Shown here in pieces: positions 54,237 to 61,091 of a DNA stretch of 64,000 nt. Made by a program: the position numbers and the translations under genes. The notes beneath the pieces are model-generated. The model did not search any database, had not been told where the DNA came from, and saw nothing but the letters and a program-made list of their open reading frames with translations. The stretch comes from a virus: the IMG/VR virus record IMGVR_UViG_3300029258_003221, positions 62,001 to 126,000 of that record; one strand, written 5' to 3'. Numbering within the stretch: position 1 is the first letter of the stretch; each line of letters begins with the position of its first letter.

Positions 54237-54265
54237 TTGACTTTTACCTCAAAATTTTTTACTCT
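54237..54265 (+). promoter_or_regulatory. Candidate promoter upstream of structured RNA
   Basis: TTGACT and TACTCT are separated by 17 bases, right after the phosphatase gene. The -35 is good, the -10 weak. It would transcribe the structured region that follows. Confidence 0.4.
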
Positions 54266-54274
54266 GTTGTCAAT

Positions 54275-54390
54275 GAGTGGCCGGTGGTGAAAAACCCTGA
54301 TCCAGCTCGCAGTGGGGAAGGTCCACAACGAATACCGGGACGGGCGAGTACGAGCATCAATAACATACGTTGTTGGGGTGCTGGGTCAAT
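54275..54390 (+). ncRNA. Candidate structured RNA (no known family)
   Basis: A GC-rich 115-base stretch in an AT-rich genome between two genes. Three foldable parts are visible: CTCGC (54306-54310) with GCGAG (54344-54348) as an outer stem, an inner hairpin GTGGG/TCCAC with a GAAGG loop, and a 3' hairpin of about 12 bp (AGCATCAATAAC against GTTGTTGGGGTGCT, two-base bulge, loop ATAC). A competing GTG-started reading frame of about 46 codons spans the region, without an SD and with rare codons. I cannot assign a class; a leader or small RNA is suggested. Confidence 0.35.
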
Positions 54391-54423
54391 TTACTCATTT
54401 TCAATTACTTTATGGATGGTGAC

Positions 54424-54714
54424 ATGAACGACACAAACAGCCTGATAGGAATGATTCCTTTTTTGATCATCATTGGATTGATGCTCATTTTAGTCTTCAA
54501 AAAAACTTCAGATTATCTTCGTGAAAGAAAATCACGAAATACATTTTTGAAACACTACAAAGAATCAGGCGGCTTGCCTTACATCAGCAAAATAAGATGG
54601 AGCAACAAAGAAGACACTGAATCTTCTTGGGAAGACCGACAACAAAAAAACGAGAATTGTCGCAACACAGCAAGATATAAAACAAAGTCTGAAATTGGCT
54701 ATTGTTATGAGTAA
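54424..54714 (+). CDS. Small membrane protein, 96 aa
   Basis: One transmembrane segment near the N-terminus (IGMIPFLIIIGLMLILVF) then a basic-to-neutral cytosolic or periplasmic tail with no motif. The ATG at 54424 is chosen (weak GGTG SD); an upstream in-frame ATG at 54412 is possible. It overlaps the next gene. Confidence 0.5.
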   Translation: MNDTNSLIGMIPFLIIIGLMLILVFKKTSDYLRERKSRNTFLKHYKESGGLPYISKIRWSNKEDTESSWEDRQQKNENCRNTARYKTKSEIGYCYE

Positions 54715-55018
54715 AAAACAATTCTACGACCCTCATCCGGGACTTCTTGGTTGCATTGAACCTCTCCCTGAAGCCGTTAGACTCAAAGCAGCAGATATGG
54801 ATGGCAATTTCTTCACTGTCGATGAAGCAATTGCCATGATCAAAGAAGTCGCACCTGAAGATTATGAAGTCAAAGCACATGACAGCTTCATATCTCTGAG
54901 TGGTGGTGAATTCATTGATGTGCCAACAAAGCCGCCAATGCAAACAAGATCATTCAATTGGCGTGTTTTGCGATTTCGTGAAGTTGAATCCAAAAATTGT
55001 TCTGGAGATGAAAAATGA
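54707..55018 (+). CDS. Hypothetical protein, 103 aa
   Basis: A soluble acidic protein starting MSKKQFYDPHPGLLG with FFTVDEAIAMIKEVAPEDYE in the middle. It starts inside the previous gene (8-bp overlap) and overlaps the next by 4 bp, so it belongs to a small early operon. No function recognised. Confidence 0.5.
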   Translation: MSKKQFYDPHPGLLGCIEPLPEAVRLKAADMDGNFFTVDEAIAMIKEVAPEDYEVKAHDSFISLSGGEFIDVPTKPPMQTRSFNWRVLRFREVESKNCSGDEK

Positions 55019-55389
55019 AACGTCGAGAGGCATTGAAGATCATAGGTGCCACTGTCGTTGTCAGCAATTTTTTGCCTGAAGTTCAAGGTTCACAAGAAAA
55101 ACCTTTGAGCCCTTTAAGGCCCATAATGATGCATATTGATCGTGACAGGTCATGGAGAATTCATGGTGAATATCATATGGCATCAATTGGACCTAGCCCT
55201 CGATCTGATTGTTTAGAATCTCTCAAAATCATTACCAATGATGGAAGAACCTTTGAGTTTCATACCAAAGATACAGATGGGTTTAGTTTCCGAGAATCAG
55301 TTGATGATGGATTACTGAAGCTCAATTATATTGATACCGGTCATTTCTCTGTCATGATCATTCCAAGATACAGATGGAAGCAACTATGA
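55015..55389 (+). CDS. Tat-signal protein, 124 aa
   Basis: The N-terminus MKRREALKIIGATVVVSNFL has the twin-arginine motif (R-R-x-A-L-K) and a hydrophobic core, so it is expected to be exported folded by the Tat pathway. The mature part is beta-rich (HIDRDRSWRIHGEYHMASIG) with no recognised domain. A similar leader begins the 62185 protein. Confidence 0.65.
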   Translation: MKRREALKIIGATVVVSNFLPEVQGSQEKPLSPLRPIMMHIDRDRSWRIHGEYHMASIGPSPRSDCLESLKIITNDGRTFEFHTKDTDGFSFRESVDDGLLKLNYIDTGHFSVMIIPRYRWKQL

Positions 55390-55772
55390 ATAACAAACAG
55401 AAACAAAATTGGTCTAATCTAACGAATGATTGGAAGAATCAAAACGTCCGAAGCTCTTGGCAACACAGGAAAAACCGACCAATTGAGCCCATACCAATGA
55501 GCTTCTTCTATTGGTTCTTTGGACTGATTTTCTTTTTCATTATCTTGTCTGCATTAAGCTCTGCTTTCCCTTTGATTGCGGGCATTGTGTTTGCAACAGG
55601 CATTGGATTAACTTTTATTATCCTGCCAACCATGATGTTTTTTGGTTACATGCAGGAAAGAAGAGAAAATAAATTGTGGGTGCCGTGCAGCATCATAACC
55701 ATCATGGATTTATCTTCCTTTGTCTGGAAGAAAAAATGGCATGATGACAACGAGATAGGCCCTACCAAATAA
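55386..55772 (+). CDS. Membrane protein with two helices, 128 aa
   Basis: An N-terminal polar segment (NNKQKQNWSNLTNDWKNQNV) precedes two hydrophobic helices (FYWFFGLIFFFIILSALSSA and GIVFATGIGLTFIILPTMMF). It starts at ATG 55386, overlapping the Tat-protein gene; a start at 55374 is also possible. Role unknown. Confidence 0.55.
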   Translation: MNNKQKQNWSNLTNDWKNQNVRSSWQHRKNRPIEPIPMSFFYWFFGLIFFFIILSALSSAFPLIAGIVFATGIGLTFIILPTMMFFGYMQERRENKLWVPCSIITIMDLSSFVWKKKWHDDNEIGPTK

Positions 55773-55935
55773 CACTTGCTGTATTTGGACCATCAGCCTC
55801 TTCAATTGGAGGCTCTGTAAACTCAGTGTCGTAATCATCCTGTTGATCAAAAGCTTTTTTGCTTTGATATCCCGCAACATTAACGATTGCCATTAACACT
55901 AAAAGCAATAAAATCCAAAGATGCTTTATTTTCAC
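55762..55935 (-). CDS. Small membrane protein with GTG start, 57 aa
   Basis: A GTG start with AGGAGG five bases upstream gives MKIKHLWILLLLVLMAIVN, a single N-terminal helix, then an acidic tail. Overlaps the convergent gene by 11 bp. About 46 bases upstream lies ACTAACTACAGT, identical in a 12-base word to the region before the 47993 exported-protein gene. Confidence 0.55.
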   Translation of the reverse strand: MKIKHLWILLLLVLMAIVNVAGYQSKKAFDQQDDYDTEFTEPPIEEADGPNTASVIW

Positions 55936-56015
55936 TCTCGCCTCCTTTCTTATTGGGCTAATAACCATTGATTATTTACTACTGTAGTTAGTAAATTTTT
56001 AGCCCGAGGTGAGAT

Positions 56016-56204
56016 ATGTTTGAAAAGTACACATTCCCTATCAGCACAGTCTATAATTGTCGTGTTAAAGAAGGCGGCGTTTCATGTGGAGGAAACGCCG
56101 AAAATGAAGTTATTGCCAAGAGAACTTCTGAAATTATCAACAAGGGTGTTCACGAATGGCATGCAAATGTCAAATCAAAACAACTTGTGGAAATTTCTGA
56201 CTAA
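56016..56204 (+). CDS. Hypothetical protein, 62 aa
   Basis: A small soluble protein (MFEKYTFPISTVYN, two Cys, VHEWHANVKSK). GAGGTGA lies three bases before the ATG. Transcription is divergent from the 55762 gene across an 80-bp AT-rich region. No function recognised. Confidence 0.5.
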   Translation: MFEKYTFPISTVYNCRVKEGGVSCGGNAENEVIAKRTSEIINKGVHEWHANVKSKQLVEISD

Positions 56205-56287
56205 AACACTACACATTCAGCTTTACAACCAAACTTCAAAACATAAAATCAAAACTCAGTCTTTTAATTCCCAAATGGAGAGTGGCT

Positions 56288-56980
56288 ATGAGCTGGGCGC
56301 TTTTGATTGCAGCAGTTGAAGCAATTAATTGGTGGTATGTTTTGACAGTGTTGTTTGGCATAGGAGGTGCCAGTGGTATTTTACACGCATTTCACAATCA
56401 TACAAAAAGCTTACCGCCAGAAACTGACCTTGAAAAAAGTCAAGGTTGGAAGCGTGGAAAATTAGATGTAGTTGTTAGTGGAAATCAAACTCAATCAGAA
56501 ATTGATTGGGATGATTGGATGGATGCTCATTGGCATACATTCAAAGGAATGAAATACAAATACCTTAAAGGTGGCAAGCCCACAGACACAAGACAAATAC
56601 ACGTCAACCCACACGCTATTCGCACAAATGCAATTCACGGAACTGACTATCCAACAATTATCGTTGTAGAAAATGGAGTTGAATCTCAATACCACGCAGT
56701 CAAATGTCACGGTTCATCACAAATGACATATCACAGTGATCCTGATGTTAAAGCAAATGTTTACATGGAAACACTTGAGGATATCTCTGTGTACAGAAAT
56801 CCTAATTCTCCACAATTTCACCCTCGTCATCCAATGAATTCCGGCTCATTGACAAAGTCCACCAAAATATTTCTCGAAGCTGTATTTGTGAGCCCTGTAA
56901 AAAGAGTTTTGGCTGGATTTGGATTTGTTGCCAGAAAAACGCCACTGCTTTCTTGCGTAATTTATGGCGAACAACATTGA
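56288..56980 (+). CDS. Membrane-anchored hypothetical protein, 230 aa
   Basis: One to two N-terminal hydrophobic stretches (ALLIAAVEAINWWYVLTVLF) followed by a soluble domain rich in His and Trp (DWDDWMDAHWHTFKG). GGAG lies seven bases before the ATG at 56288; a GTG at 56282 is also in frame. No recognised domain. Confidence 0.55.
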   Translation: MSWALLIAAVEAINWWYVLTVLFGIGGASGILHAFHNHTKSLPPETDLEKSQGWKRGKLDVVVSGNQTQSEIDWDDWMDAHWHTFKGMKYKYLKGGKPTDTRQIHVNPHAIRTNAIHGTDYPTIIVVENGVESQYHAVKCHGSSQMTYHSDPDVKANVYMETLEDISVYRNPNSPQFHPRHPMNSGSLTKSTKIFLEAVFVSPVKRVLAGFGFVARKTPLLSCVIYGEQH

Positions 56981-57043
56981 TCCGCAAAACAACATTGCTC
57001 GTTCTAAAGAGTATTCTGAATTGCTTTTGAACGGAGAAATAAA

Positions 57044-57370
57044 ATGCCAAGAGACGTTGAATTTGAAGTAAATTCCAAATTCTCAGAAGAATTCATCATG
57101 CACCGACTCGCACAAATTGTGCGTGGTCGAGCAAATCGTCACTTCGACGAAAATTTCAATGAGAAGAAGGAAGAAGACCAGAGCAACAGCGATGTGCCTT
57201 GGAAAAAAGAAAACGATTCTTGGCAGCTTGATCATGGCAATGATTGGTTTGGCCTCCGGTTGGAAGTTGGCGGCGGCATTCTGAAAAAGAAAGCAAGATA
57301 CCGCTTGTCACATCGATATAATGCACCTGTTGAAGGTCTCAAAGAGTTTCTCGAATACATGTTCGATTGA
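57044..57370 (+). CDS. Hypothetical acidic protein, 108 aa
   Basis: A soluble protein with a helical N-terminal part (EEFIMHRLAQIVRGRANRHF), an acidic linker, and a C-terminal beta-rich part (GLRLEVGGGILKKKARYRL). GGAG precedes the ATG. It is followed by a strong terminator. No function recognised. Confidence 0.55.
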   Translation: MPRDVEFEVNSKFSEEFIMHRLAQIVRGRANRHFDENFNEKKEEDQSNSDVPWKKENDSWQLDHGNDWFGLRLEVGGGILKKKARYRLSHRYNAPVEGLKEFLEYMFD

Positions 57371-57371
57371 C

Positions 57372-57407
57372 AAAAAACCAGTCTCAAAAACTGAGACTGG
57401 TTTTTTT
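57372..57407 (+). terminator. Strong intrinsic terminator
   Basis: A 15-bp stem (AAAAAACCAGTCTCA with its complement) with a five-base loop, followed by a T run. It ends the transcript of the 57044 gene and is nearly symmetrical, so it may work on both strands. Confidence 0.95.
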
Positions 57408-57438
57408 GTTTACACACTACATCATATTGGAGAATATC

Positions 57439-58002
57439 ATGAGACTAGATCATATCGCTTTTCGTGTCAGCGACAGGCAAAAAGCTGCACAATTCTGGAT
57501 TGATGCTTTCGGATATAAAGTTCAAACCACATTTAAACCTAAATTTCCCGATGGAACTTCGCAAGGTGTAAAATGCATTGCCTTAGAACCACCAGAAAAA
57601 ATTGAAAATGCTCCATGGGATCATGTTATGCTTCCTGACAGAGACCTCATTGGAGTTCAGGAAGTTACTGAATATCACATGGCCCCTGAAATTTTCATCT
57701 CTGATGGTCCACCTGAATCCATTGTTGGCAAATGGGTTGCTGAACGTAATGGAACAGGTGGTATTCATCACATGGCTTACCAAGTTGATGATGTTCAGAA
57801 AACAATGGATTTGTGGATGGAAAAAGGGTGGGCAGAATTCCTAAGTAATAAACCACTCACCTGTCCCGGATTGACACAGGTGTTCACGAAACCAAATCAT
57901 CTTGGTGTCATCTTTGAATTTATCGAACGTGAAAAACACGGCTTCTGTGAAGACAACGTCGGGGCACTTATGGAATCAACAAAGGATATCAATGGAAGTT
58001 AA
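57439..58002 (+). CDS. VOC-superfamily (glyoxalase/dioxygenase-like) protein
   Basis: 187 residues with two betaalphabetabetabeta modules, seen as LDHIAFRVSDRQKAAQFW and GGIHHMAYQVDDVQKTMDLW; metal ligands are likely His4/5 and the His of GIHHM with a Glu in GVIFEFIE. The pattern resembles epimerase-like and glyoxalase-like VOC proteins. Substrate unknown. GGAG lies six bases before the ATG. It overlaps the following zinc-ribbon gene by 11 bp. Confidence 0.75.
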   Translation: MRLDHIAFRVSDRQKAAQFWIDAFGYKVQTTFKPKFPDGTSQGVKCIALEPPEKIENAPWDHVMLPDRDLIGVQEVTEYHMAPEIFISDGPPESIVGKWVAERNGTGGIHHMAYQVDDVQKTMDLWMEKGWAEFLSNKPLTCPGLTQVFTKPNHLGVIFEFIEREKHGFCEDNVGALMESTKDINGS

Positions 58003-58243
58003 ACAAGCAGCGACACTCGCTTTCAAAAACAGAGAAGCACTTGAAGAAGTTAATTTTTGTAGCTGTTACCAGTGTGCTAAAAAATTCACAATTGAAGACA
58101 TCAAAGAATGGACAGACGGAAATGTCACAGCCATCTGTCCGCATTGTGGAGTTGATTCTGTGTTGCCGGGAAACATAACAGATGAAACTCTTAAACAAAT
58201 GAAAGAGTATTGGTTTGGTAACGCAGATAAACAGAACGTTTAA
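57992..58243 (+). CDS. Zinc-ribbon protein, 83 aa
   Basis: Two cysteine pairs (CSCYQC and CPHCG) separated by a helix with FTIEDIKEWTDGN form a zinc ribbon; the sequence ending CGVDSVLPG is like a widely distributed small bacterial family of unknown role. AAAGGA precedes the ATG at 57992, inside the VOC gene. Confidence 0.65.
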   Translation: MEVKQAATLAFKNREALEEVNFCSCYQCAKKFTIEDIKEWTDGNVTAICPHCGVDSVLPGNITDETLKQMKEYWFGNADKQNV

Positions 58244-58269
58244 GCTCAAAAGCTGAAGGGTTTCGCTTG

Positions 58270-58308
58270 TGATTGATTGCTATTTATGGTAAAAGAAGCG
58301 ATCAATCA
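58270..58308 (+). promoter_or_regulatory. Leader hairpin before the small 58323 gene
   Basis: A 12-bp stem (TGATTGATTGCT with AGCGATCAATCA, one G-U pair) with a 15-base loop, placed 14 bases before the next start codon and just upstream of AGGAGG. It could affect initiation or stability. Confidence 0.5.
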
Positions 58309-58322
58309 ATCTCAGGAGGTAA

Positions 58323-58418
58323 ATGTTAAAAATCTGTGCCCGATTTGTCGGGCGTTTTTTATTTGCTCTTGGAGATTTTTTTTACAAACATCAAACTGGA
58401 AAGGGATCATTCCAATGA
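58323..58418 (+). CDS. Possible 31-aa peptide gene overlapping a terminator
   Basis: AGGAGGTAA directly precedes an ATG opening a 31-codon frame, with an aromatic/hydrophobic middle (FVGRFLFALGDFFY). Its TGA overlaps the next start (ATGA). The same DNA contains a GC-rich hairpin with a T run, so the peptide could instead be a leader whose reading affects termination. Translation is likely from the SD and the overlap. Confidence 0.45.
   Translation: MLKICARFVGRFLFALGDFFYKHQTGKGSFQ
58338..58360 (+). terminator. Intrinsic terminator/attenuator inside the small peptide gene
   Basis: GCCCGA-TTTG-TCGGGC followed by GTTTTTT is a textbook rho-independent terminator, 83 bases before the end of the small frame. 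It ends the 57.4-58.2 kb transcript or acts as an attenuator for the 58415 gene. Confidence 0.7.
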
Positions 58419-58795
58419 GTGACCACACAGAGCTGAAGCGACTTCAGGTTCAACTTTCAAGAGAAAGAGATAGCCTCGATTCAGTTAAAAAAGATATTAA
58501 TGAAGCCAAGCAAAAAATCTCACAACACGAAAACAGAATCAATTCACTCAAAAAGAACATATCAAGAATCACAGAGGGAGAGAAAAAAGTTATTGTCAGC
58601 GAACATGCCATTTTGAGATACTTCGAAAGAGTTCTGGGTTTTGACATTAATGACATCAAAAAATTTGTTCTCCCGGAAGATGTTCAAAAGGCAGTTATTG
58701 AACTTGGAGGAAAAGGGAGATTCCCTGTTAAAAACCAAAATGGAAAACAACACACCTTGATTATTGAAAATCATGTTGTTAAAAGTGTGACATAA
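58415..58795 (+). CDS. Coiled-coil protein, 126 aa
   Basis: The first 55 residues are a coiled coil (LKRLQVQLSRERDSLDSVKK), followed by a compact domain with VSEHAILRYFERVLGFDIND, similar to a small phage family I recall without a function. AAAGGGA lies eight bases before the ATG. Overlaps the small peptide gene. Confidence 0.55.
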   Translation: MSDHTELKRLQVQLSRERDSLDSVKKDINEAKQKISQHENRINSLKKNISRITEGEKKVIVSEHAILRYFERVLGFDINDIKKFVLPEDVQKAVIELGGKGRFPVKNQNGKQHTLIIENHVVKSVT

Positions 58796-59068
58796 GTGTT
58801 CTGCAAACTATTTACAGCAATCAAAAACATGATTACAATCCCATGTGATTACCGTCACCCACAAGGGACATACTGTAAAGATGGCCAAGTCCTGATTTAC
58901 GGTGAAATGGGCGGGCGACTTCCTGAAACAATTGTCTGCCCAAAGTGTCAAGGTGAAAACTATATTCAAACTGAAAGATCAATGATCGAAGAAATGATCA
59001 AAGATCTTGAAGAAGAAAGAGATGAAATTTCAGAAGAGATTGCCCGACTGAAATCTTATCTGACCTAG
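58796..59068 (+). CDS. Small zinc-finger-like protein, 90 aa
   Basis: Starts with GTG directly after the stop of the previous gene; no SD, so translation is probably coupled. It contains CDYRHPQGTYC and CPKC, a possible zinc site, and a C-terminal acidic coiled coil (MIEEMIKDLEEERDEISEE). An internal ATG at 58829 is an alternative. Confidence 0.5.
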   Translation: MFCKLFTAIKNMITIPCDYRHPQGTYCKDGQVLIYGEMGGRLPETIVCPKCQGENYIQTERSMIEEMIKDLEEERDEISEEIARLKSYLT

Positions 59069-59142
59069 AATGGATTCAAATGTGTCTTGGGAATTGTTTG
59101 TGTTGGTCAGTGATTATGTGGTTTATCCACGGTGGAAAGATC

Positions 59143-59328
59143 ATGACCACTGAGCATGAACTGGGAGAACAAGGTAGGAACATACGACATTTTGTCCTCA
59201 AAGATCGAACAGGAAAGTTGAGACACTTCAAGAGAGTGTTTGACTTCCTACCTCCACCTTTGTGTTACCTTGTCTTCATCGGGAAATTTGAAACGTCTGG
59301 GAACAAAGGCCGAAAGAGACATGTTTAA
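59143..59328 (+). CDS. Hypothetical basic protein, 61 aa
   Basis: ATG at 59143 follows GGTGGAAAG. The product is basic (RNIRHFVLKDRTGKLRHFKR) with a hydrophobic PPPLCYLVFIG part. A 27-codon frame (59070-59153) that ends over this start is also open but without an SD. Low certainty for both. Confidence 0.35.
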   Translation: MTTEHELGEQGRNIRHFVLKDRTGKLRHFKRVFDFLPPPLCYLVFIGKFETSGNKGRKRHV

Positions 59329-59560
59329 TCTGAAACCAACTGATCTTGTAGAAGATCGTCGAATAAAGAAGGTCTTCCCAAAAGTTGGTGACACAGAGAG
59401 ATACTCTGGTATTTTCGGTGAGGTCATTAAAGTCACCAAAACAGGATTCAGAGTTCAGTGGTTTGATGATTATGAAATGGGATACAGTTGGGGGGTTTTT
59501 GGCAATGATGCCATAGCAAAGGTTGAAGCACGAAGAAGGGCGAGTAGCTCAGTTGGTTAG
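59321..59560 (+). CDS. Hypothetical protein, 79 aa, ending inside the tRNA gene
   Basis: The protein has a small-barrel rhythm (YSGIFGEVIKVTKTGFRVQW) similar to SH3/KOW-like modules. Its stop lies in the tRNA 5' exon, so its last eight residues are read from the tRNA acceptor and D-arm sequence. The SD is weak (AAAGAGA). Confidence 0.45.
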   Translation: MFNLKPTDLVEDRRIKKVFPKVGDTERYSGIFGEVIKVTKTGFRVQWFDDYEMGYSWGVFGNDAIAKVEARRRASSSVG

Positions 59561-59851
59561 AGCAGAGAACTTAAAGGAAAAAAGATCTAAACATCTTTTT
59601 GTATGATCTTTTTTCGTTGGGTTGCCTTTGGTTTTCAATTGGAGACCTTTGGTAGAATTCGTCAAATTCGGGGAAGGCTAAACTCAAATGAGCATGCTAA
59701 TCCCGAGCCAAGCCCGAAAGGGAAGGTGTAGAGGCCAGACGGCGAACCCGAAAGGGAAGGGATGGTCCAGACTACAAACCCGAAAGGGGCAGCGAAAGCT
59801 GTAGTAGTAAGCATAATTCTTTGGTCGGGGGTTCGAGTCCCTCCTCGCCCA
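59538..59851 (+). tRNA. tRNA-Met(CAU), split by a group I intron
   Basis: Exon 1 (59538-59571) gives the acceptor arm GGGCGAG, D-stem GCTC/GAGC and anticodon 5' strand GAGAA with C32-T33; exon 2 (59812-59851) gives CAT-AA, TTCTT, variable loop TGGTC, T-arm GGGGG-TTCGAGT-CCCTC and acceptor CTCGCCC with discriminator A. Removing the intron restores the seven-base anticodon loop CTCATAA and a perfect 7-bp acceptor stem. D- and T-loops match elongator Met tRNAs. CCA is not encoded. The intron lies after T33, the position used by many bacterial tRNA introns. Confidence 0.93.
59572..59811 (+). other. Group I self-splicing intron in tRNA-Met
   Basis: 240 nt. The 5' exon ends in U and the intron ends in G, as required. 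Internal guide GGTTTTC (59631-59637) pairs with exon GAGAACT, giving the terminal G-U wobble of P1. The core words AATCCCGAGCCAAGCC and GTGTAGAGGCCAGACGG resemble those of cyanobacterial tRNA introns, and GGCCA can pair with TGGTC as P7. Three identical CCCGAAAGGG hairpins (59713, 59747, 59779) supply GAAA tetraloops. No endonuclease gene lies inside. The minus strand is coding-like only by chance. Confidence 0.9.
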
Positions 59852-59859
59852 TTTTGGAC

Positions 59860-59888
59860 TTGATATTGCAAAATCAACAAAGTAAACT
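59860..59888 (+). promoter_or_regulatory. Candidate promoter after the tRNA
   Basis: TTGATA and TAAACT are separated by 17 bases, about 28 bases before the next small gene. A moderate sigma70-like match. Confidence 0.4.
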
Positions 59889-59915
59889 TTGGCTTTACAA
59901 TTGAAAGGAGTCAAC

Positions 59916-60014
59916 ATGTGGAGTTTGGAAATCCTCATTGCTTTGAATGAAAAGCAAGCAAGAAAAGAACAAGAAAAGAAACGCAAAGAAGAGAAGAAAC
60001 AAGCAGTTGCCTGA
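59916..60014 (+). CDS. Small basic helical protein, 32 aa
   Basis: AAAGGAG five bases before ATG strongly supports translation of a 32-residue product: a hydrophobic start (WSLEILIAL) then a Lys/Glu/Arg-rich helix (RKEQEKKRKEEKKQ). It may be a leader or a small nucleic-acid or membrane-associated protein. Unlisted by simple length cut-offs. Confidence 0.55.
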   Translation: MWSLEILIALNEKQARKEQEKKRKEEKKQAVA

Positions 60015-60025
60015 AAGGAATTAAA

Positions 60026-60583
60026 ATGAACACCGCTCTTGCAATAATCGTGAGTGGGTGGATAGGGCAATTTCCTGTCTACGAATACTGCCCTCCTGTC
60101 ATTGTGTGTCCTCCCGTTGTTGAAACCATACCGCCAGCTCCAGAAATTCGGTGGCGTTTTCATATGAAGAAAAGTGATGTCTTTGAAGCAACAAAAATTG
60201 ACATCATCACCCCTCATGGAGAAGTCTATCAAGATGTTTGGGTGCTCAATGGATACCTCCCCCAAATCACCACCGAAAAAGACAAATGGGGAAGACCAAA
60301 AGTAAGACACTTTTGGTATGGAGCAAAAAGAAAACACAACGGAAAGAAAGTGGTTAGGTATTATCACGCCAAAGAACAAAGCATTGTCCGTGATTATCCA
60401 AAGCCTGACAGTTTCGCACCCGCACCATCACGTGACACAAGTTCCAGAAAAGCTCCACCTGTGGAAAGGGATTTGCCCCCATTGCCACCAGAACACAGGC
60501 CAGCACCAGCATTGATTCTTCCTTCTGAAGAACAAGTTCCGTCCGAAGATGATTCTCACCTGTTTCGTGACTTAGACGAATAA
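60026..60583 (+). CDS. Probable exported protein, Pro-rich, 185 aa
   Basis: The N-terminus (MNTALAIIVSGWIGQFPVYE) is a short hydrophobic signal-like stretch, then a Pro/Cys segment (CPPVIVCPPVVETIPPAP). The middle has a folded domain of about 60 residues, and the C-terminus is Pro/Glu-rich and disordered. AAAGGAA precedes the ATG. Function unknown; probably secreted or membrane-bound. Confidence 0.5.
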   Translation: MNTALAIIVSGWIGQFPVYEYCPPVIVCPPVVETIPPAPEIRWRFHMKKSDVFEATKIDIITPHGEVYQDVWVLNGYLPQITTEKDKWGRPKVRHFWYGAKRKHNGKKVVRYYHAKEQSIVRDYPKPDSFAPAPSRDTSSRKAPPVERDLPPLPPEHRPAPALILPSEEQVPSEDDSHLFRDLDE

Positions 60584-60614
60584 TCCTCTTTCGAACCATT
60601 AATGGAGTAATCAA

Positions 60615-61070
60615 ATGTCCATAGAAAGAAAAATGGACTTTTACTTTGGTGGCCTTCTTGTGTTTATAGCGATCAACATGTTTGTGGTTGGTTGTGGTAC
60701 GCCACCTGAAGAAAATGGCAAAGTCCCATTGAATCGTGTGAGTTTCAAGCTTGAAATTTCACCTGAGAACCATTCAGGATGGGTTGCTTTTAGAAATTTC
60801 AAAGTAAATCCAGAAGGTGTCCTCTTTGTTAAAAATGACGCTATTCTGAATATCGATTTACAAGAGAAATCTCTTCTTGTTGAAAAGACAGAGGAAGGTT
60901 TGAATGTTTATGTCCCCAATGAATATGACATGAGATGGGGGCAAGTAGAAGAAAATCAAGAACTCACTGAATACACAAAAGTTACAGGATACCATGAAGT
61001 TAAAGCTAGTCAGAATGGAATTGATCAAGCACGACGTGAAGGTATCATCGATCAACTCGTCAACTTTTAA
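60615..61070 (+). CDS. Lipoprotein, first of three tandem paralogues, 151 aa
   Basis: A signal peptide ends in the lipobox-like FVVGC-G, giving an N-terminal lipid-anchored Cys near residue 27. The mature protein shares with the next two genes a GW motif, an EYTKV word and a C-terminal IDQARREGI helix. It would sit in the host envelope. GGAG precedes the ATG. Confidence 0.6.
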   Translation: MSIERKMDFYFGGLLVFIAINMFVVGCGTPPEENGKVPLNRVSFKLEISPENHSGWVAFRNFKVNPEGVLFVKNDAILNIDLQEKSLLVEKTEEGLNVYVPNEYDMRWGQVEENQELTEYTKVTGYHEVKASQNGIDQARREGIIDQLVNF

Positions 61071-61091
61071 GCTTCACAAAGGAGTGAACCT

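Noticed and set aside
54283-54427. GTG-started frame of about 46 codons over the structured RNA
   Set aside because: No SD, rare codons, and no recognisable sequence; kept only as an alternative to the ncRNA call.
58796-59068. Annotation of a classical zinc finger transcription factor
   Set aside because: Only one clear C-x-x-C and a loose second pair; no helix-turn-helix, so only zinc-finger-like was stated.
59713-59788. Three CCCGAAAGGG copies as a small repeat array or CRISPR-like element
   Set aside because: They are hairpins within the group I intron core; spacing and unit length do not fit CRISPR repeats.
59662-60379. Long open frames on the minus strand across the tRNA, intron and following gene
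   Set aside because: They read through the tRNA and group I intron and antisense to a gene with good SD; the apparent protein sequence is low-complexity or tRNA antisense.
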